41,484 nucleotides of DNA from Chitinispirillales bacterium ANBcel5 (GCA_029688955.1 JARUKZ010000039.1:1-41484); one strand, 5' to 3'; numbered from the stretch's first letter, positions 8,120-16,677 are shown. Notes: a model not told the origin generated them from the sequence alone. Translations and numbers: made by a program.

Positions 8120-8213
8120 GTCCCCTTCTTTGGGGGCAGAGGCCTTTGGCAAGTCTTTGCCCCTAATGACGCATAAACAAAAAAAAATCCCCCTCTCAAT
8201 TAAAAAGTGGATA

Positions 8214-8331
8214 ATCAAAAGATTATAAAAACGTATTTTATATCTTCTGTTTTTAATTTAAATTATCAGCTCTGTTCTATCTTTTAAGATCCTCAGTGTT
8301 TCTGCTCCTGGATAGCTCATAATCTTTTGAT
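8214..8331. repeat. 13-bp perfect inverted repeat upstream of polA
   Basis: atcaaaagattat at 8214-8226 and its exact reverse complement ataatcttttgat at 8319-8331 flank about 92 bp of AT-rich DNA that ends 43 bp before polA. The left copy is also part of a small palindrome (ataatc-aaaa-gattat). This could be an operator pair or a large mRNA stem-loop, or simple AT-rich coincidence. Confidence 0.55.
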
Positions 8332-8373
8332 GCTAACAGGTTTAGGCTTTAGGAGCAACGAAAGAGAATTGTA

Positions 8374-11052
8374 ATGAATGAAAAATGTCTTTACCTGATC
8401 GATGGCCATGCACTTGTGTATCGTTCCTATTATGCTTTTATCAGAAACCCACTTACCAACTCACGGGGGCAGCCCACGGGGGCTCTGTATGGGTTTGCCA
8501 ATTATCTTATACGTCTGATAGAGAACTATTCCTGTCCCTATATGGCCGTGGTCATGGACAGTAGCGCCCCTACTTTTCGTCATGACCTTTATGAAGAGTA
8601 TAAGGCTAACCGCGAAGCGATGCCCGATGATCTTAAAGCCCAAATGCCGGTGATTTCAGAGCTTATAGCTGCACTTAATCTGCCTCTGGTAAAAAAGGAG
8701 GGGCTTGAGGCTGATGATCTTATCGCCATTCTTACTAATCATGCGGTAGCTGAAGGGTTTGAGGTATTTTTGGTCACCAAGGATAAGGATCTGATGCAGC
8801 TTGTGGGGCCTCAGGTTAAGATGCTTGCACCTGAGGGAACGGGGGTTTTTACTGAGTACGGGCCTCAGGAGGTATTCTCAAAAATGGGACTTGAGCCTGC
8901 CAGAATTGTGGATTATCTGGCGTTAATAGGGGATGCTTCGGATAATATTCCGGGAGTTCCGGGGGTTGGGCCAAAGACTGCTCTGAAGATCTTAGAAAAA
9001 GTGAAATCGGTCGATGATATACTGCAGGATCCTTCTGTGCTTGAGAAACCAAAGTTGATCGAAAAATTCACCGAACACAGGGAGCGACTTAAGATCTCAA
9101 AAATCTTAGCCACCCTTAAAACGGATGTGGAAATTGAGTTTAAGCCCGAACATCTTAAACGGGCAGAGGTGAATAAAAACAGGTGCGTCTCTCTTTTTAG
9201 AGATAATGATTTTACATCACTGGTGAAAAATCCTCTGTTTGGGGGCACCGAAAAGCTTAAACCTGAGCTAAAGATAGTGAAATCGCTTGAAGAGCTTGAA
9301 ACCATTAAAAGCAAAATAGTGCAAAACGGGTATTTGGCTATTGATACGCAGACCACAGGACTTTTGCCCAGGGCCGCAAAACTGGTGGGGATAAGTCTGG
9401 CCCTGGACCCTGAGCAGGCCTACTATATCCCTGTTGGTCACAGTGAGGGCGGCAATGTTGATTTAGTGGCGGCACTGGAGAGTTTAAAAGAGATTATCGA
9501 ATCAGCTGCTATAGGGAAAATAGGGCAGAATTTAAAGTATGATTATCAGATATTTAGAAATTATGGTCTTACCCTTAAGGGAATTCACTTTGACTCAATG
9601 ATTGCCGCGTATCTGATTGAGCCCGGAAAGCGCAATTACGACCTTGGGATGATCTCTCCGCAGTGGCTTGATCTTGAAGTTACGCCCATTGAAAAGGTGC
9701 TTGGAAACGGTAAGAATGCTCTGAGTGCTGATTTCGTCTCTGTTGAACAGCTTGCGCCTTATGCTGCTGAGGTGGTTTGTCTTCCGCTTCTTGTAAAGGA
9801 GGAACTTGAGCCTTTGCTTGAAGAGCGCAACTGCAGGGGGCTATTCAGAGATGTTGAGTTGCCACTGAGTGACGTGCTGGCAGAGATGGAGTGGAGAGGT
9901 ATACAGATTGATACATCACTTCTTTCGACATTGTCTAAACAATACTGTGAAAACCTGGATAGTATTTCTCAGGAGATCTTTAACATTGCAGGGGAGTCAT
10001 TTAATCTTAATTCTCCCAAGCAGGTTGGTGAAGTATTGTTTGGAAAGCTTGGAATCAAAGGTGGTAAAAAGACTAAAGGCGGGGCTCAGTCTACAGGAGT
10101 AGAGGTGCTTGAGAGGCTTTCGGAAGAATATCCGGTAGTCCAGATGATACTTGATCACAGAGAAAAACAAAAACTTCTATCTACCTATATTGATGCACTG
10201 CCTTCACAGGTATACAGTGAAAGTGGACGGGTTCATTCCTCTTTTAATCAGGCTGTAACTGCCACAGGACGCCTTTCCAGTACCAATCCTAATTTACAAA
10301 ATATACCAATCCGTACTGAAAACGGCCGTAAGATAAGAGAAGCATTTGTAGCAGGGGAGGGGAGTATGCTTGTGGCTGCTGACTACTCTCAAATTGAGCT
10401 TCGTATCCTCGCTCACCTCTCTGAAGATCCTATGCTTATTGAGGCATTTGAAAACGATGAAGATATACACACTCTCACCGCTTCCGTTATATTTACCTCT
10501 CACCCCCAACTGGTTACTCCTGAGATGCGCAGAGTGGCTAAAACTATAAACTTTGGTCTGATGTATGGGATGGGGCCCATAAATCTGTCACGGCAGTTAA
10601 AGATTAGTTTCGGTGAAGCGAAAAAGTTCATTGAGACATACTTCACTCAGTTTCCAACTATTCGCAGCTTTATGGATTGTACCATAGAAAATGCAAGATC
10701 ACTGGGGTATACCGAGACCCTGTTTGGCAGACGTCGTTACCTGCCTGAAATCAATGCATCAAACAAAAATATAAAAGTCGCTGCTGAGAGAACTGCAATT
10801 AATACGCCCGTTCAGGGTACTGCTGCAGACATTATTAAAATGGCGATGGTAAATATTCATAAAAATTTAAACTCCTGGTCCGGGGCACATATGCTGCTTC
10901 AGGTACATGATGAGCTGGTGTTTGAGGTTCCCCGGGAAAAGACTGAAGAATTTGCCGCGTGGGTTACTGCACAGATGAGTGATGCCTTTAAGCTGAAAGT
11001 GCCACTTAAGGTTGAAGCCGGGTTTGGTACTCACTGGGGAAAAGCCCATTAA
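8374..11052 (+). CDS. polA: DNA polymerase I, proofreading site degenerate
   Basis: An 892-residue DNA polymerase I for gap filling and Okazaki-primer removal. Residues 1-300 are the 5'-nuclease (LIDGHALVYRSYYAF, EADDLIAIL, the GDASDNIPGVPGVGPKTA helix-hairpin-helix). Residues about 300-480 are the 3'-5' exonuclease fold. The polymerase part has TATGRLSSTNPNLQNIP, motif A DYSQIELR (Asp670), motif B RRVAKTINFGLMYG (Lys723, Phe727, Tyr731) and motif C QVHDELVFEV (Asp846, Glu847), all intact. In the exonuclease domain, motif I reads IDTQTTGL with Gln326 where E. coli has Glu357, and motif III reads YAAEVV with Val467 where E. coli has Asp501. Asp324 and Asp390 remain. Loss of two metal ligands predicts no proofreading. 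The gene precedes a rRNA methyltransferase gene on the same strand by 39 bp. Confidence 0.97.
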   Translation: MNEKCLYLIDGHALVYRSYYAFIRNPLTNSRGQPTGALYGFANYLIRLIENYSCPYMAVVMDSSAPTFRHDLYEEYKANREAMPDDLKAQMPVISELIAALNLPLVKKEGLEADDLIAILTNHAVAEGFEVFLVTKDKDLMQLVGPQVKMLAPEGTGVFTEYGPQEVFSKMGLEPARIVDYLALIGDASDNIPGVPGVGPKTALKILEKVKSVDDILQDPSVLEKPKLIEKFTEHRERLKISKILATLKTDVEIEFKPEHLKRAEVNKNRCVSLFRDNDFTSLVKNPLFGGTEKLKPELKIVKSLEELETIKSKIVQNGYLAIDTQTTGLLPRAAKLVGISLALDPEQAYYIPVGHSEGGNVDLVAALESLKEIIESAAIGKIGQNLKYDYQIFRNYGLTLKGIHFDSMIAAYLIEPGKRNYDLGMISPQWLDLEVTPIEKVLGNGKNALSADFVSVEQLAPYAAEVVCLPLLVKEELEPLLEERNCRGLFRDVELPLSDVLAEMEWRGIQIDTSLLSTLSKQYCENLDSISQEIFNIAGESFNLNSPKQVGEVLFGKLGIKGGKKTKGGAQSTGVEVLERLSEEYPVVQMILDHREKQKLLSTYIDALPSQVYSESGRVHSSFNQAVTATGRLSSTNPNLQNIPIRTENGRKIREAFVAGEGSMLVAADYSQIELRILAHLSEDPMLIEAFENDEDIHTLTASVIFTSHPQLVTPEMRRVAKTINFGLMYGMGPINLSRQLKISFGEAKKFIETYFTQFPTIRSFMDCTIENARSLGYTETLFGRRRYLPEINASNKNIKVAAERTAINTPVQGTAADIIKMAMVNIHKNLNSWSGAHMLLQVHDELVFEVPREKTEEFAAWVTAQMSDAFKLKVPLKVEAGFGTHWGKAH

Positions 11053-11091
11053 ATTGTATAAACAAAAGTTACATTTACCAAAGAGAAGGTT

Positions 11092-12243
11092 ATGAGTAAA
11101 GCATCTATAGTGGTCACTGTACCAAGAGGTCTGTGTAGGTTTCTTAGAGAGGAAGTTGAACAGTTGGGCTATCCTGTTCGTTCCCTTTCTTCAACAACCC
11201 TTGAAACAGAGGGGAACAAGGTTGATGCAATGCGTCTAAATCTGCACCTGAGGACAGCACACCACGTACTCTATGAGGTAGCGAAGTTTAAAGCACGAAA
11301 TGCTGATGAACTGTATAAAAGTCTCCTAACTATACCATGGGAACTTATGATACCTGCAGACGGTTACCTAAGTGTTGTTTCCAATGTTGTAAATACAACG
11401 ATCAGAGATACCAGATTCGCAAATTTAAGATGTAAAGATGCAATTGTAGACAGGATTTTTCAGAGAAAGGGCAGGCGTCCCGATTCCGGATCAGACAGAA
11501 CCCGTGCGGTGGTAAGCCTTTTTTGGAGAGATGATCGCTGCAGAGTATATCTTGATACAAGTGGTGAACCGCTCTCAAGGCGTGGGTATCGTAAAATTCC
11601 TCTCTCTGCGCCGATGCAGGAAACCCTTGCTGCGGGTGTAATTAAAGCAAGTGGGTGGAACTATAATGAGCACTTTGTTAATCCCATGTGCGGAAGCGCA
11701 ACAATTGCCATTGAAGCAGCGCTGGCAGCCTCTGAGCGTGCACCCGGGCTAACAAGGGTAAACTTTGGGTTCTTACATCTGCTTGGATTCGACAGATACG
11801 AGTGGCAAAAGTTACGGAAACAGGCTGGACTTTCTGTAAAAAAGAGATTATCTGAACCAATTATCGCAACCGATGTCTCTGAGAAAGCCATTGAAGCAGC
11901 TCAAAAGAATGCTCAAACTGCAGGGGTTAGTAATCTTATCCGCTTTTATCAACGTGATTTCTCTGAAACCATTATACCTCCAGAGCCTGGTGTAATTGTG
12001 GTTAATCCTGAATATGGAATAAGGATGGGTAAAGAAGATGAACTCATTACAACATACAGGGACATAGGCTCCTTTTTTAAACACAAATGCCAGGGTTACA
12101 GAGGATATATTTTCACTGCAAATACTACTTTAGCAGGAAAAGTGGGGCTTAAGGCAAAACGCCATTATCCTTTTTTCAATGGTAAAATTGAATGCAGACT
12201 TTACGAATATGAGTTATACAGAGGAACCAGGGTAAAAAACTAA
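11092..12243 (+). CDS. THUMP-domain class I rRNA methyltransferase, RlmL-N/YpsC-like
   Basis: A 383-residue RNA guanine-N2-type methyltransferase of the RlmL N-terminal/YpsC family, which modifies 23S rRNA. Residues about 1-160 are the N-terminal ferredoxin-like plus THUMP region (RTAHHVLYEVAKFKA, CKDAIVDRIF). The SAM domain follows: PLSAPMQETLAAGVI, NPMCGSATIAIEAAL (SAM loop), IIATDVSEKAIEAAQKNA (ribose-binding Asp), and the catalytic motif VVNPEYGIRMG. The usual motif is NPPYG, so the third position is Glu instead of Pro, which is unusual. The start has agagaaggtt before the ATG. It is likely co-transcribed with polA. The exact target base cannot be told from sequence. Confidence 0.88.
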   Translation: MSKASIVVTVPRGLCRFLREEVEQLGYPVRSLSSTTLETEGNKVDAMRLNLHLRTAHHVLYEVAKFKARNADELYKSLLTIPWELMIPADGYLSVVSNVVNTTIRDTRFANLRCKDAIVDRIFQRKGRRPDSGSDRTRAVVSLFWRDDRCRVYLDTSGEPLSRRGYRKIPLSAPMQETLAAGVIKASGWNYNEHFVNPMCGSATIAIEAALAASERAPGLTRVNFGFLHLLGFDRYEWQKLRKQAGLSVKKRLSEPIIATDVSEKAIEAAQKNAQTAGVSNLIRFYQRDFSETIIPPEPGVIVVNPEYGIRMGKEDELITTYRDIGSFFKHKCQGYRGYIFTANTTLAGKVGLKAKRHYPFFNGKIECRLYEYELYRGTRVKN

Positions 12244-12440
12244 TAAAAAATTATAGGTTCTTCTTCTTAAAGGGTGAGCTGGCAGACGGTAAAAAAAATA
12301 TTGCTGCTGGCTTCCTTAGAGACACCAATCTATTTAGAGTGTTGGTACTATAGTAAATAGCTGGTTCAACTTCATACCGGTCTCAGAGGATACGGCTTAA
12401 ATTCTCTGAGGCAATTGTGTCGCTCTTTTACCAATCCTTT

Positions 12441-13277
12441 TTAGGGTTTATCAGGAGAGACAAAATCTCCGCTCACCCAGCCTACTGCTCCGGTTGCTAC
12501 TCTGTACCAGTTGTTTTCTGATTTTTCAAGAACTCTAAGCACTGTTCCCCGAGGCAGAGAGTCTGCAGCTCTGGGAGCATCGGCGTAGTGATCTGTACGA
12601 ATATTGAGTCGGCTTGCAGTAACATACAAAGTGTCTGGTTCGGCATCATTGTTTTCTTCACCACTCTCATCGTCTCTTCCTGAGCCTAGTAAGTGATCAC
12701 GAATTTTATCCAAAGGAAATGCAGGGCCCGGATCGATTTTTCGTTTAGGGGAGATCTCTTCATGCCCAACGATGGTGTCGATGGAATAGTGGTCTGAAAG
12801 TAAACGGCAGAGCTGCTCAACGAGCTCTATTTGAACTTCACTGAAACGATGCCAGTATTGAGCTATATTGTTGTTTCTGTGTACTGCATGAATCACCTCT
12901 GATTTTGGATATTCTTTTCCAAACCAGGATGTGTAGGAATCATCATTTTTATTAAGTAAACCTGCGTTGTCGATTTCTATACCTATGGAATAGCGATTGA
13001 GGCCTGTTCGGCCGTTCCAGCTGCTTTTACCTGCATGCCAGGTGACTACGTTGAAGGGTGCAAGTTGGTATAGTTCACCTCCACGGCCTATAACCAGGTG
13101 CGCAGAGGCTTTTACAGAGGGATTACACAGTGTTCTGACTGTGGAACTTGCGTCTCTTCCCGCACTGTAGTGTAAAACAATTGTATCTGGTAAATTTCCT
13201 GACATTTCATTACCAATATTGGGAGTTTGAATATACTCTACACTTTTGCCTTCCAGACGGTGATTTTTGATAATCAT
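12441..13277 (-). CDS. N-acetylmuramoyl-L-alanine amidase with SH3b domain
   Basis: A 278-residue peptidoglycan amidase (amidase_2/AmpD-type zinc fold) that cuts the bond between muramic acid and the stem peptide. Zinc ligands are readable as His36 in VLHYSAG, His172 in VGHEEISP and Asp182 in KIDPGPAF. WHAGKSSWNGR and NRYSIGIEIDN are also family motifs. After an acidic linker (about 197-214) a bacterial SH3 domain follows (SRLNIRTDHYADAP...GTVLRVLEKSENNWYRV...GWVSGDFV), which normally binds cell wall. There is no signal peptide, so it is either cytoplasmic wall recycling like AmpD, or released by another route as phage endolysins are. It lies 72 bp downstream of a pyrophosphorylase-family gene on the same strand. 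Confidence 0.9.
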   Translation of the reverse strand: MIIKNHRLEGKSVEYIQTPNIGNEMSGNLPDTIVLHYSAGRDASSTVRTLCNPSVKASAHLVIGRGGELYQLAPFNVVTWHAGKSSWNGRTGLNRYSIGIEIDNAGLLNKNDDSYTSWFGKEYPKSEVIHAVHRNNNIAQYWHRFSEVQIELVEQLCRLLSDHYSIDTIVGHEEISPKRKIDPGPAFPLDKIRDHLLGSGRDDESGEENNDAEPDTLYVTASRLNIRTDHYADAPRAADSLPRGTVLRVLEKSENNWYRVATGAVGWVSGDFVSPDKP

Positions 13278-13349
13278 ATGTTCTTTCTTTCCCTCTGTTT
13301 TAGGTTTTAGTATTCTTGTTGTAAGTTTACCAGGGTATTGCCTTTCTTG

Positions 13350-14609
13350 TTACTCCTTAACGATAGTGTCCAGTCTGTATCTCTTTGCTGCTTTAGACAG
13401 CTCAATGAGGTCGTCTGCTGTTTTTATTACCGCAAACATGTTGGGATCAACTGTCAGAACGACCGGTTTTTCTGCAAGTGGTAAGATATCGGTTGCTGCA
13501 TAGCCGATTTTTGGGGATTTATCGAGTTCTGGTAGTACCTCTTTGGGCGGTGTGGCATAATCCGGAAGCTCATTGTTCTCAAGCAAAGAGCAGTTAAGGG
13601 CGTAGAAGCCTGTATTAAACGGCAGGTAATACTGGCCACTTTCATCTTTAAGAGAACGCATTTTTTCATTTCTTATATCCTGTTCTATGATACAGGTCTT
13701 TTTTTCAGTTTCGGTTTTAAGGGTCACATACGTTCCAAAGGGATCATTTGAAGGAAATTCTGTTCTGAGTATTCCTACTCCCAGGCAGTCATGCTCTTTT
13801 GCAGCTTTGGCCATCATGGGAAGAAGGTTCAGGTCATAGATAGCGGTCGCCTGAACGACAATAAGTTTAGAGCAATTTTTCTGGTTTAACCACTGCAGGG
13901 CACTGAGATCCATTGTGCCCGATTTTTGCTTGAGTTTCATAAGAGGTCCACCGGTTTCATCGGGTTGGGTAACGGGTTCCGGGAGGTCGTTTATGAGTGT
14001 AAAAGCAATTTTTTCATCGGAGGTAAAATGTAGTCTTTCATCCTGGGGGACTATAAGCACATCTTTGAGGCCAAAATTGTGATGTTTCTTTAGGACCTGT
14101 TTAATTACCCGTTCGGTTAGTGACCCTTCAGGGCCGGTGGTTATAATTACCGGGATCGAAATGTTGAGTTTTGAGCAAAAGTGGGCTACAACTTTAAGGT
14201 TTATGTGCAGTGAGCCATATTGGTCAAAAAAATCGTGAAGAGGATAGGTGGCTTTGGTGAAGTCATTAAGGGACTGGGGATCGACACCTTTTTTAAGGAG
14301 ACTTAGTCGCAGCCGTTCTCCTTCTCCACCGGCGGTAAAGACCAGGCCATATCCTTTTAAAGATTCCGGGGAGCACTGTAGTTGTTCTCCTTTAATGAAA
14401 CCGGGGAATTGAGAATGTGCATTTTGAAGAATGTTTTTTGCAACTTTACTATTTTTTAGCGCATTGCGGCGTTTCTGTAAGTCTTTTTCGAAGGAGTGTG
14501 GGGGATGTTTGCTATTCATCTTCTCCAACAGAATGCTGCGCTGGTGTTCATTTAGCTTTTCGAAATTGTGAACATGACTTTTAAGGTCTTCAATTGTCCA
14601 TGATTTCAT
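13350..14609 (-). CDS. UDP-sugar pyrophosphorylase-family nucleotidyltransferase
   Basis: A 419-residue protein of the UDPGP-type nucleotidyltransferases, which make UDP-glucose, UDP-N-acetylglucosamine or related sugars from UTP and a sugar 1-phosphate. The nucleotide-binding loop reads LVFTAGGEGERLRLSLLKKG, followed by KATYPLHDFF; the usual loop is GG-x-GTRLG, so it has Glu-Arg-Leu in place of Thr-Arg-Leu. Later motifs are VPVIITTGPEGSLTE-like IPVIITTGPEG, a PDETGGPLMKLKQKSG stretch, VQATAIYDLNLLPMM, and FNTGFYALNCSLLE. The start at 14609 (MKSWTIEDL) is preferred, since the longer frame adds an unrelated hydrophobic stretch. It is divergent from the universal stress protein gene. Substrate unknown; placement before a peptidoglycan amidase hints at an amino sugar. 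Confidence 0.7.
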   Translation of the reverse strand: MKSWTIEDLKSHVHNFEKLNEHQRSILLEKMNSKHPPHSFEKDLQKRRNALKNSKVAKNILQNAHSQFPGFIKGEQLQCSPESLKGYGLVFTAGGEGERLRLSLLKKGVDPQSLNDFTKATYPLHDFFDQYGSLHINLKVVAHFCSKLNISIPVIITTGPEGSLTERVIKQVLKKHHNFGLKDVLIVPQDERLHFTSDEKIAFTLINDLPEPVTQPDETGGPLMKLKQKSGTMDLSALQWLNQKNCSKLIVVQATAIYDLNLLPMMAKAAKEHDCLGVGILRTEFPSNDPFGTYVTLKTETEKKTCIIEQDIRNEKMRSLKDESGQYYLPFNTGFYALNCSLLENNELPDYATPPKEVLPELDKSPKIGYAATDILPLAEKPVVLTVDPNMFAVIKTADDLIELSKAAKRYRLDTIVKE

Positions 14610-14752
14610 TGGTTTCACTCGCTTTATTATGGTTACGGGCAACAGGAGTTTTACACAAAATATAAATAGCACCACAGAGTAGCAAAAAACGTTGCATGTG
14701 AACAGGTTTGAACATACAATATTTAATCTATCTTAAGCAGGGGGAAAGGGCT

Positions 14753-15592
14753 ATGAATCAACAGCGAGGTAAACTAAATGTTGAAGATAGTAAAGAAGCA
14801 GCGGGGCTGCGGGTAATACATCCTGTTCACAGTTCACAAAACTCTCAGACACCCTTTATGGTTGCTCTGAAGATAGCGCTGATGTCAGGTGGAGATCTTG
14901 AAATAGTAGATGTGAGGGCAGAGGAGGAGGCTTTTGAGCACATAAGTGTTCGTTCTGTTCTTGAACGTTGGGGGGTACTGCCAGCAGGTTCTCACCGTAG
15001 AAATGTAGAAGAGGTAGGGCTTCGGGTAAAGAAGGTGGTAAAAGAGGGAAACAAAAAAAAACAGATAAGACAGCGTCTGGATCGCCATAAGCATGATCTT
15101 ATGGTTATAGGAACTGGTAGTAGCAGCTCTCTTTCACAATCACTTCCCCAAAATGTGGCAAGACATTTCAACCGCATTACACTTTTTGTCCCCTGCGATT
15201 CCCGCTGTTTTCTCAACGAACAGAGCGGCACGGTTTCGATTAACTCTGTGCTTTTGCCGATTAGTAACCAGCAGTACTATGATCTTGCTTCCGATGTTTT
15301 GCTGAGATTTTTTGAACTCTTTGAGGGAGTAAAACCGTGCGTAATTGGTATGCACTCGGGAAGAAATTTTCCATCCCTTAAGCTGCGTAAAGATGCTTCT
15401 ATTAAATGGATTGAGACCGTGAGATCGGAGCCGGTTGAGGAGGCTATAAAAAACTCCTGTGAGTTATACAACTCAGATCTTATTGTTCTGGTTTCAAAGG
15501 GCAAAAACGGTTTGGTTAAGTCATTTACCGGAAGCACTACAGGGCAGGTATTAAAAAGTGCACCTTGTCCGGTTCTTTCCATCTCTGTTTAA
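14753..15592 (+). CDS. Tandem universal stress protein (UspA) domains
   Basis: A 279-residue protein with two Usp-type alpha/beta domains. The first (about residues 20-150) has IHPVHSSQNSQTPFMVALKIAL, a RHKHDLMVIGTGSSSSLSQSL nucleotide-loop region and the ending ITLFVP. The second (about 165-279) has INSVLLPISNQQYYDLASDVL, NSDLIVLVSKGKNG, then GSTTGQVLKSAPCPVLSIS, which fits the G-2x-G-9x-G(S/T) ATP-binding pattern loosely. The start is the ATG at 14753 after gcagggggaaaggg; an upstream in-frame TTG lacks a ribosome site. Usp proteins act in stress survival and growth arrest; no specific partner is visible here. It is divergent from the pyrophosphorylase gene and convergent with flagellin, sharing a terminator region. 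Confidence 0.8.
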   Translation: MNQQRGKLNVEDSKEAAGLRVIHPVHSSQNSQTPFMVALKIALMSGGDLEIVDVRAEEEAFEHISVRSVLERWGVLPAGSHRRNVEEVGLRVKKVVKEGNKKKQIRQRLDRHKHDLMVIGTGSSSSLSQSLPQNVARHFNRITLFVPCDSRCFLNEQSGTVSINSVLLPISNQQYYDLASDVLLRFFELFEGVKPCVIGMHSGRNFPSLKLRKDASIKWIETVRSEPVEEAIKNSCELYNSDLIVLVSKGKNGLVKSFTGSTTGQVLKSAPCPVLSISV

Positions 15593-15604
15593 AACGGTCG
15601 TTGA

Positions 15605-15640
15605 TTAATAAAAAGCCGGGATCTGAATTCCCGGCTTCTA
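15605..15640 (-). terminator. Rho-independent terminator of flagellin
   Basis: A perfect 8-bp GC-rich stem, agccggga (15614-15621) and tcccggct (15629-15636), with a 7-base loop. On the minus strand it is followed by a T run, so it ends the flagellin transcript. It probably also serves the convergent stress-protein gene. Confidence 0.85.
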
Positions 15641-15655
15641 AAACTATGCACTCCT

Positions 15656-16501
15656 TTAGAGAAGTGTCAGTACATTTTGAGGAGTCATATTGGATTGGGC
15701 CAGCATAGCTGTGCCCGATTGGGTTAAAATCTGATTTCTGGTGAATTTTGCCGTTTCGTGAGCAAAATCAGTATCTCTAATAAGAGATTCGGCTGCGGCC
15801 TGATTTGTTTCACTGACCATAAGATTGTTTATAGCATGCTCCAGCCTGTTTACAATAGCACCAATTTCCGCTCTGCCACTGTTAACTTCATTAATTGCAG
15901 TATCCACATACCCTATCGCTGCCACGGCATTATCCTGAGAATCGATTTCAAAAGCACCGGCCATTTCAGCGCTCAGATCTGCCACAGTCATATTTTTAAG
16001 CTGTATGGTCATGGCATCTGTTGCAGCAGTATCTCCTGCATCAATCCATAAGGTACTTCCGTCTCCTGCACCAAATCGCTCGGCATCCCCGGAGATGAGT
16101 TTCATTCCATTGTAGTTGGTGACACCGGCGATTCGGTCGATTTCGCTTCTTAACTGTTTGAATTCTTCATTGGTGTAGCCACGTTCCACGTCTGTAAGTG
16201 TATCGTTTGATGACTGAACAGCAAGCTCTCTCATTCTCTGGAGAATCTCAGATATTTCATTCATTGCACCTTCTGCTATTTGCAGCAGCGATGTACCGTC
16301 CTGTGCATTTCTCTGTGCTTGTCTTGAGCCTCTGATTTGAGTTCTGAGGCGCTCTGAAATGGCCAAACCTGCAGCATCATCACTTGCCCGGTTGATTCTA
16401 AGCCCGGTGGAAAGTTTCTCCAGACTTTTTCCCATCTCACGGTTTGTCCTGTTTAAGGCACCGGTAGCCACCATCGAAGAGATGTTGTGGTTGATACGCA
16501 T
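15656..16501 (-). CDS. fliC: Flagellin
   Basis: A 281-residue flagellin, the filament subunit exported by the flagellar type III system. The conserved N-terminal D0/D1 region (MRINHNISSM...GLRINRASDDAAGLAISERL, about residues 1-140) and the C-terminal D1/D0 region (NRLEHAINNLMVSETNQAAAESLIRDTDFAHE, LTQSGTAMLAQSN, ending QNVLTLL) are complete. The variable middle is only about 50 residues, so the filament surface is minimal. The ribosome site gggaggt is 5 bases before the ATG. A sigma-28 promoter lies 150 bp upstream with a structured leader between. No other flagellar gene is in the window. Its presence argues against the non-motile genus Fibrobacter. Confidence 0.97.
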   Translation of the reverse strand: MRINHNISSMVATGALNRTNREMGKSLEKLSTGLRINRASDDAAGLAISERLRTQIRGSRQAQRNAQDGTSLLQIAEGAMNEISEILQRMRELAVQSSNDTLTDVERGYTNEEFKQLRSEIDRIAGVTNYNGMKLISGDAERFGAGDGSTLWIDAGDTAATDAMTIQLKNMTVADLSAEMAGAFEIDSQDNAVAAIGYVDTAINEVNSGRAEIGAIVNRLEHAINNLMVSETNQAAAESLIRDTDFAHETAKFTRNQILTQSGTAMLAQSNMTPQNVLTLL

Positions 16502-16644
16502 AAAAACCTCCCTGTTTATAGGTAATGATGACTAATCCATGTCATCATCTCCGATTAAAGACAAAGGATCATCTGATCCGTCCTTTTTTCCCAGGGAGGT
16601 ATAAAGAAATTGCCGTTTCTCCTCCCCGGTTATAGCTTCTCCTA
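16502..16644 (-). promoter_or_regulatory. Structured flagellin 5' leader with anti-Shine-Dalgarno pairing
   Basis: The leader is about 140 nt. The segment acctccctg (plus positions 16592-16600, read on minus) is the exact reverse complement of cagggaggt at 16506-16514, which contains the flagellin ribosome site. Between them lie two local hairpins: ggatca/tgatcc (16566-16579) and an 8-bp atgatgac/gtcatcat stem (16525-16548). Together they would form a closed multibranched fold that hides the ribosome site. A third segment, ggggagg (about 16621-16627), could pair with the anti-SD instead and free it. The pairings are seen; the regulatory role is inferred. Confidence 0.5.
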
Positions 16645-16650
16645 TTTCAT

Positions 16651-16677
16651 TTATCGGAAGGGTAAGGATTAACTTTA
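16651..16677 (-). promoter_or_regulatory. Sigma-28 (FliA) promoter for flagellin
   Basis: On the minus strand the sequence reads TAAAGTTA, 11 bases, TCCGATAA. The enteric sigma-28 consensus is TAAAGTTT-N11-GCCGATAA, so 14 of 16 positions match with exact spacing. The first three bases of the -35 element are the TAA stop codon of tadA. It implies transcription starting near 16644. Confidence 0.88.

Noticed and set aside
8121..8154. GC-rich inverted segments after the DUF4168 gene
   Set aside because: Only short pairings (ggggca/tgcccc) with mismatched interior and no T run; not strong enough for a terminator.
12382..12410. ctcagag/ctctgag stem after the THUMP methyltransferase
   Set aside because: The loop is 15 bases and no T run follows on either strand, so I do not call a terminator. 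The rest of 12244-12440 shows nothing recognisable.
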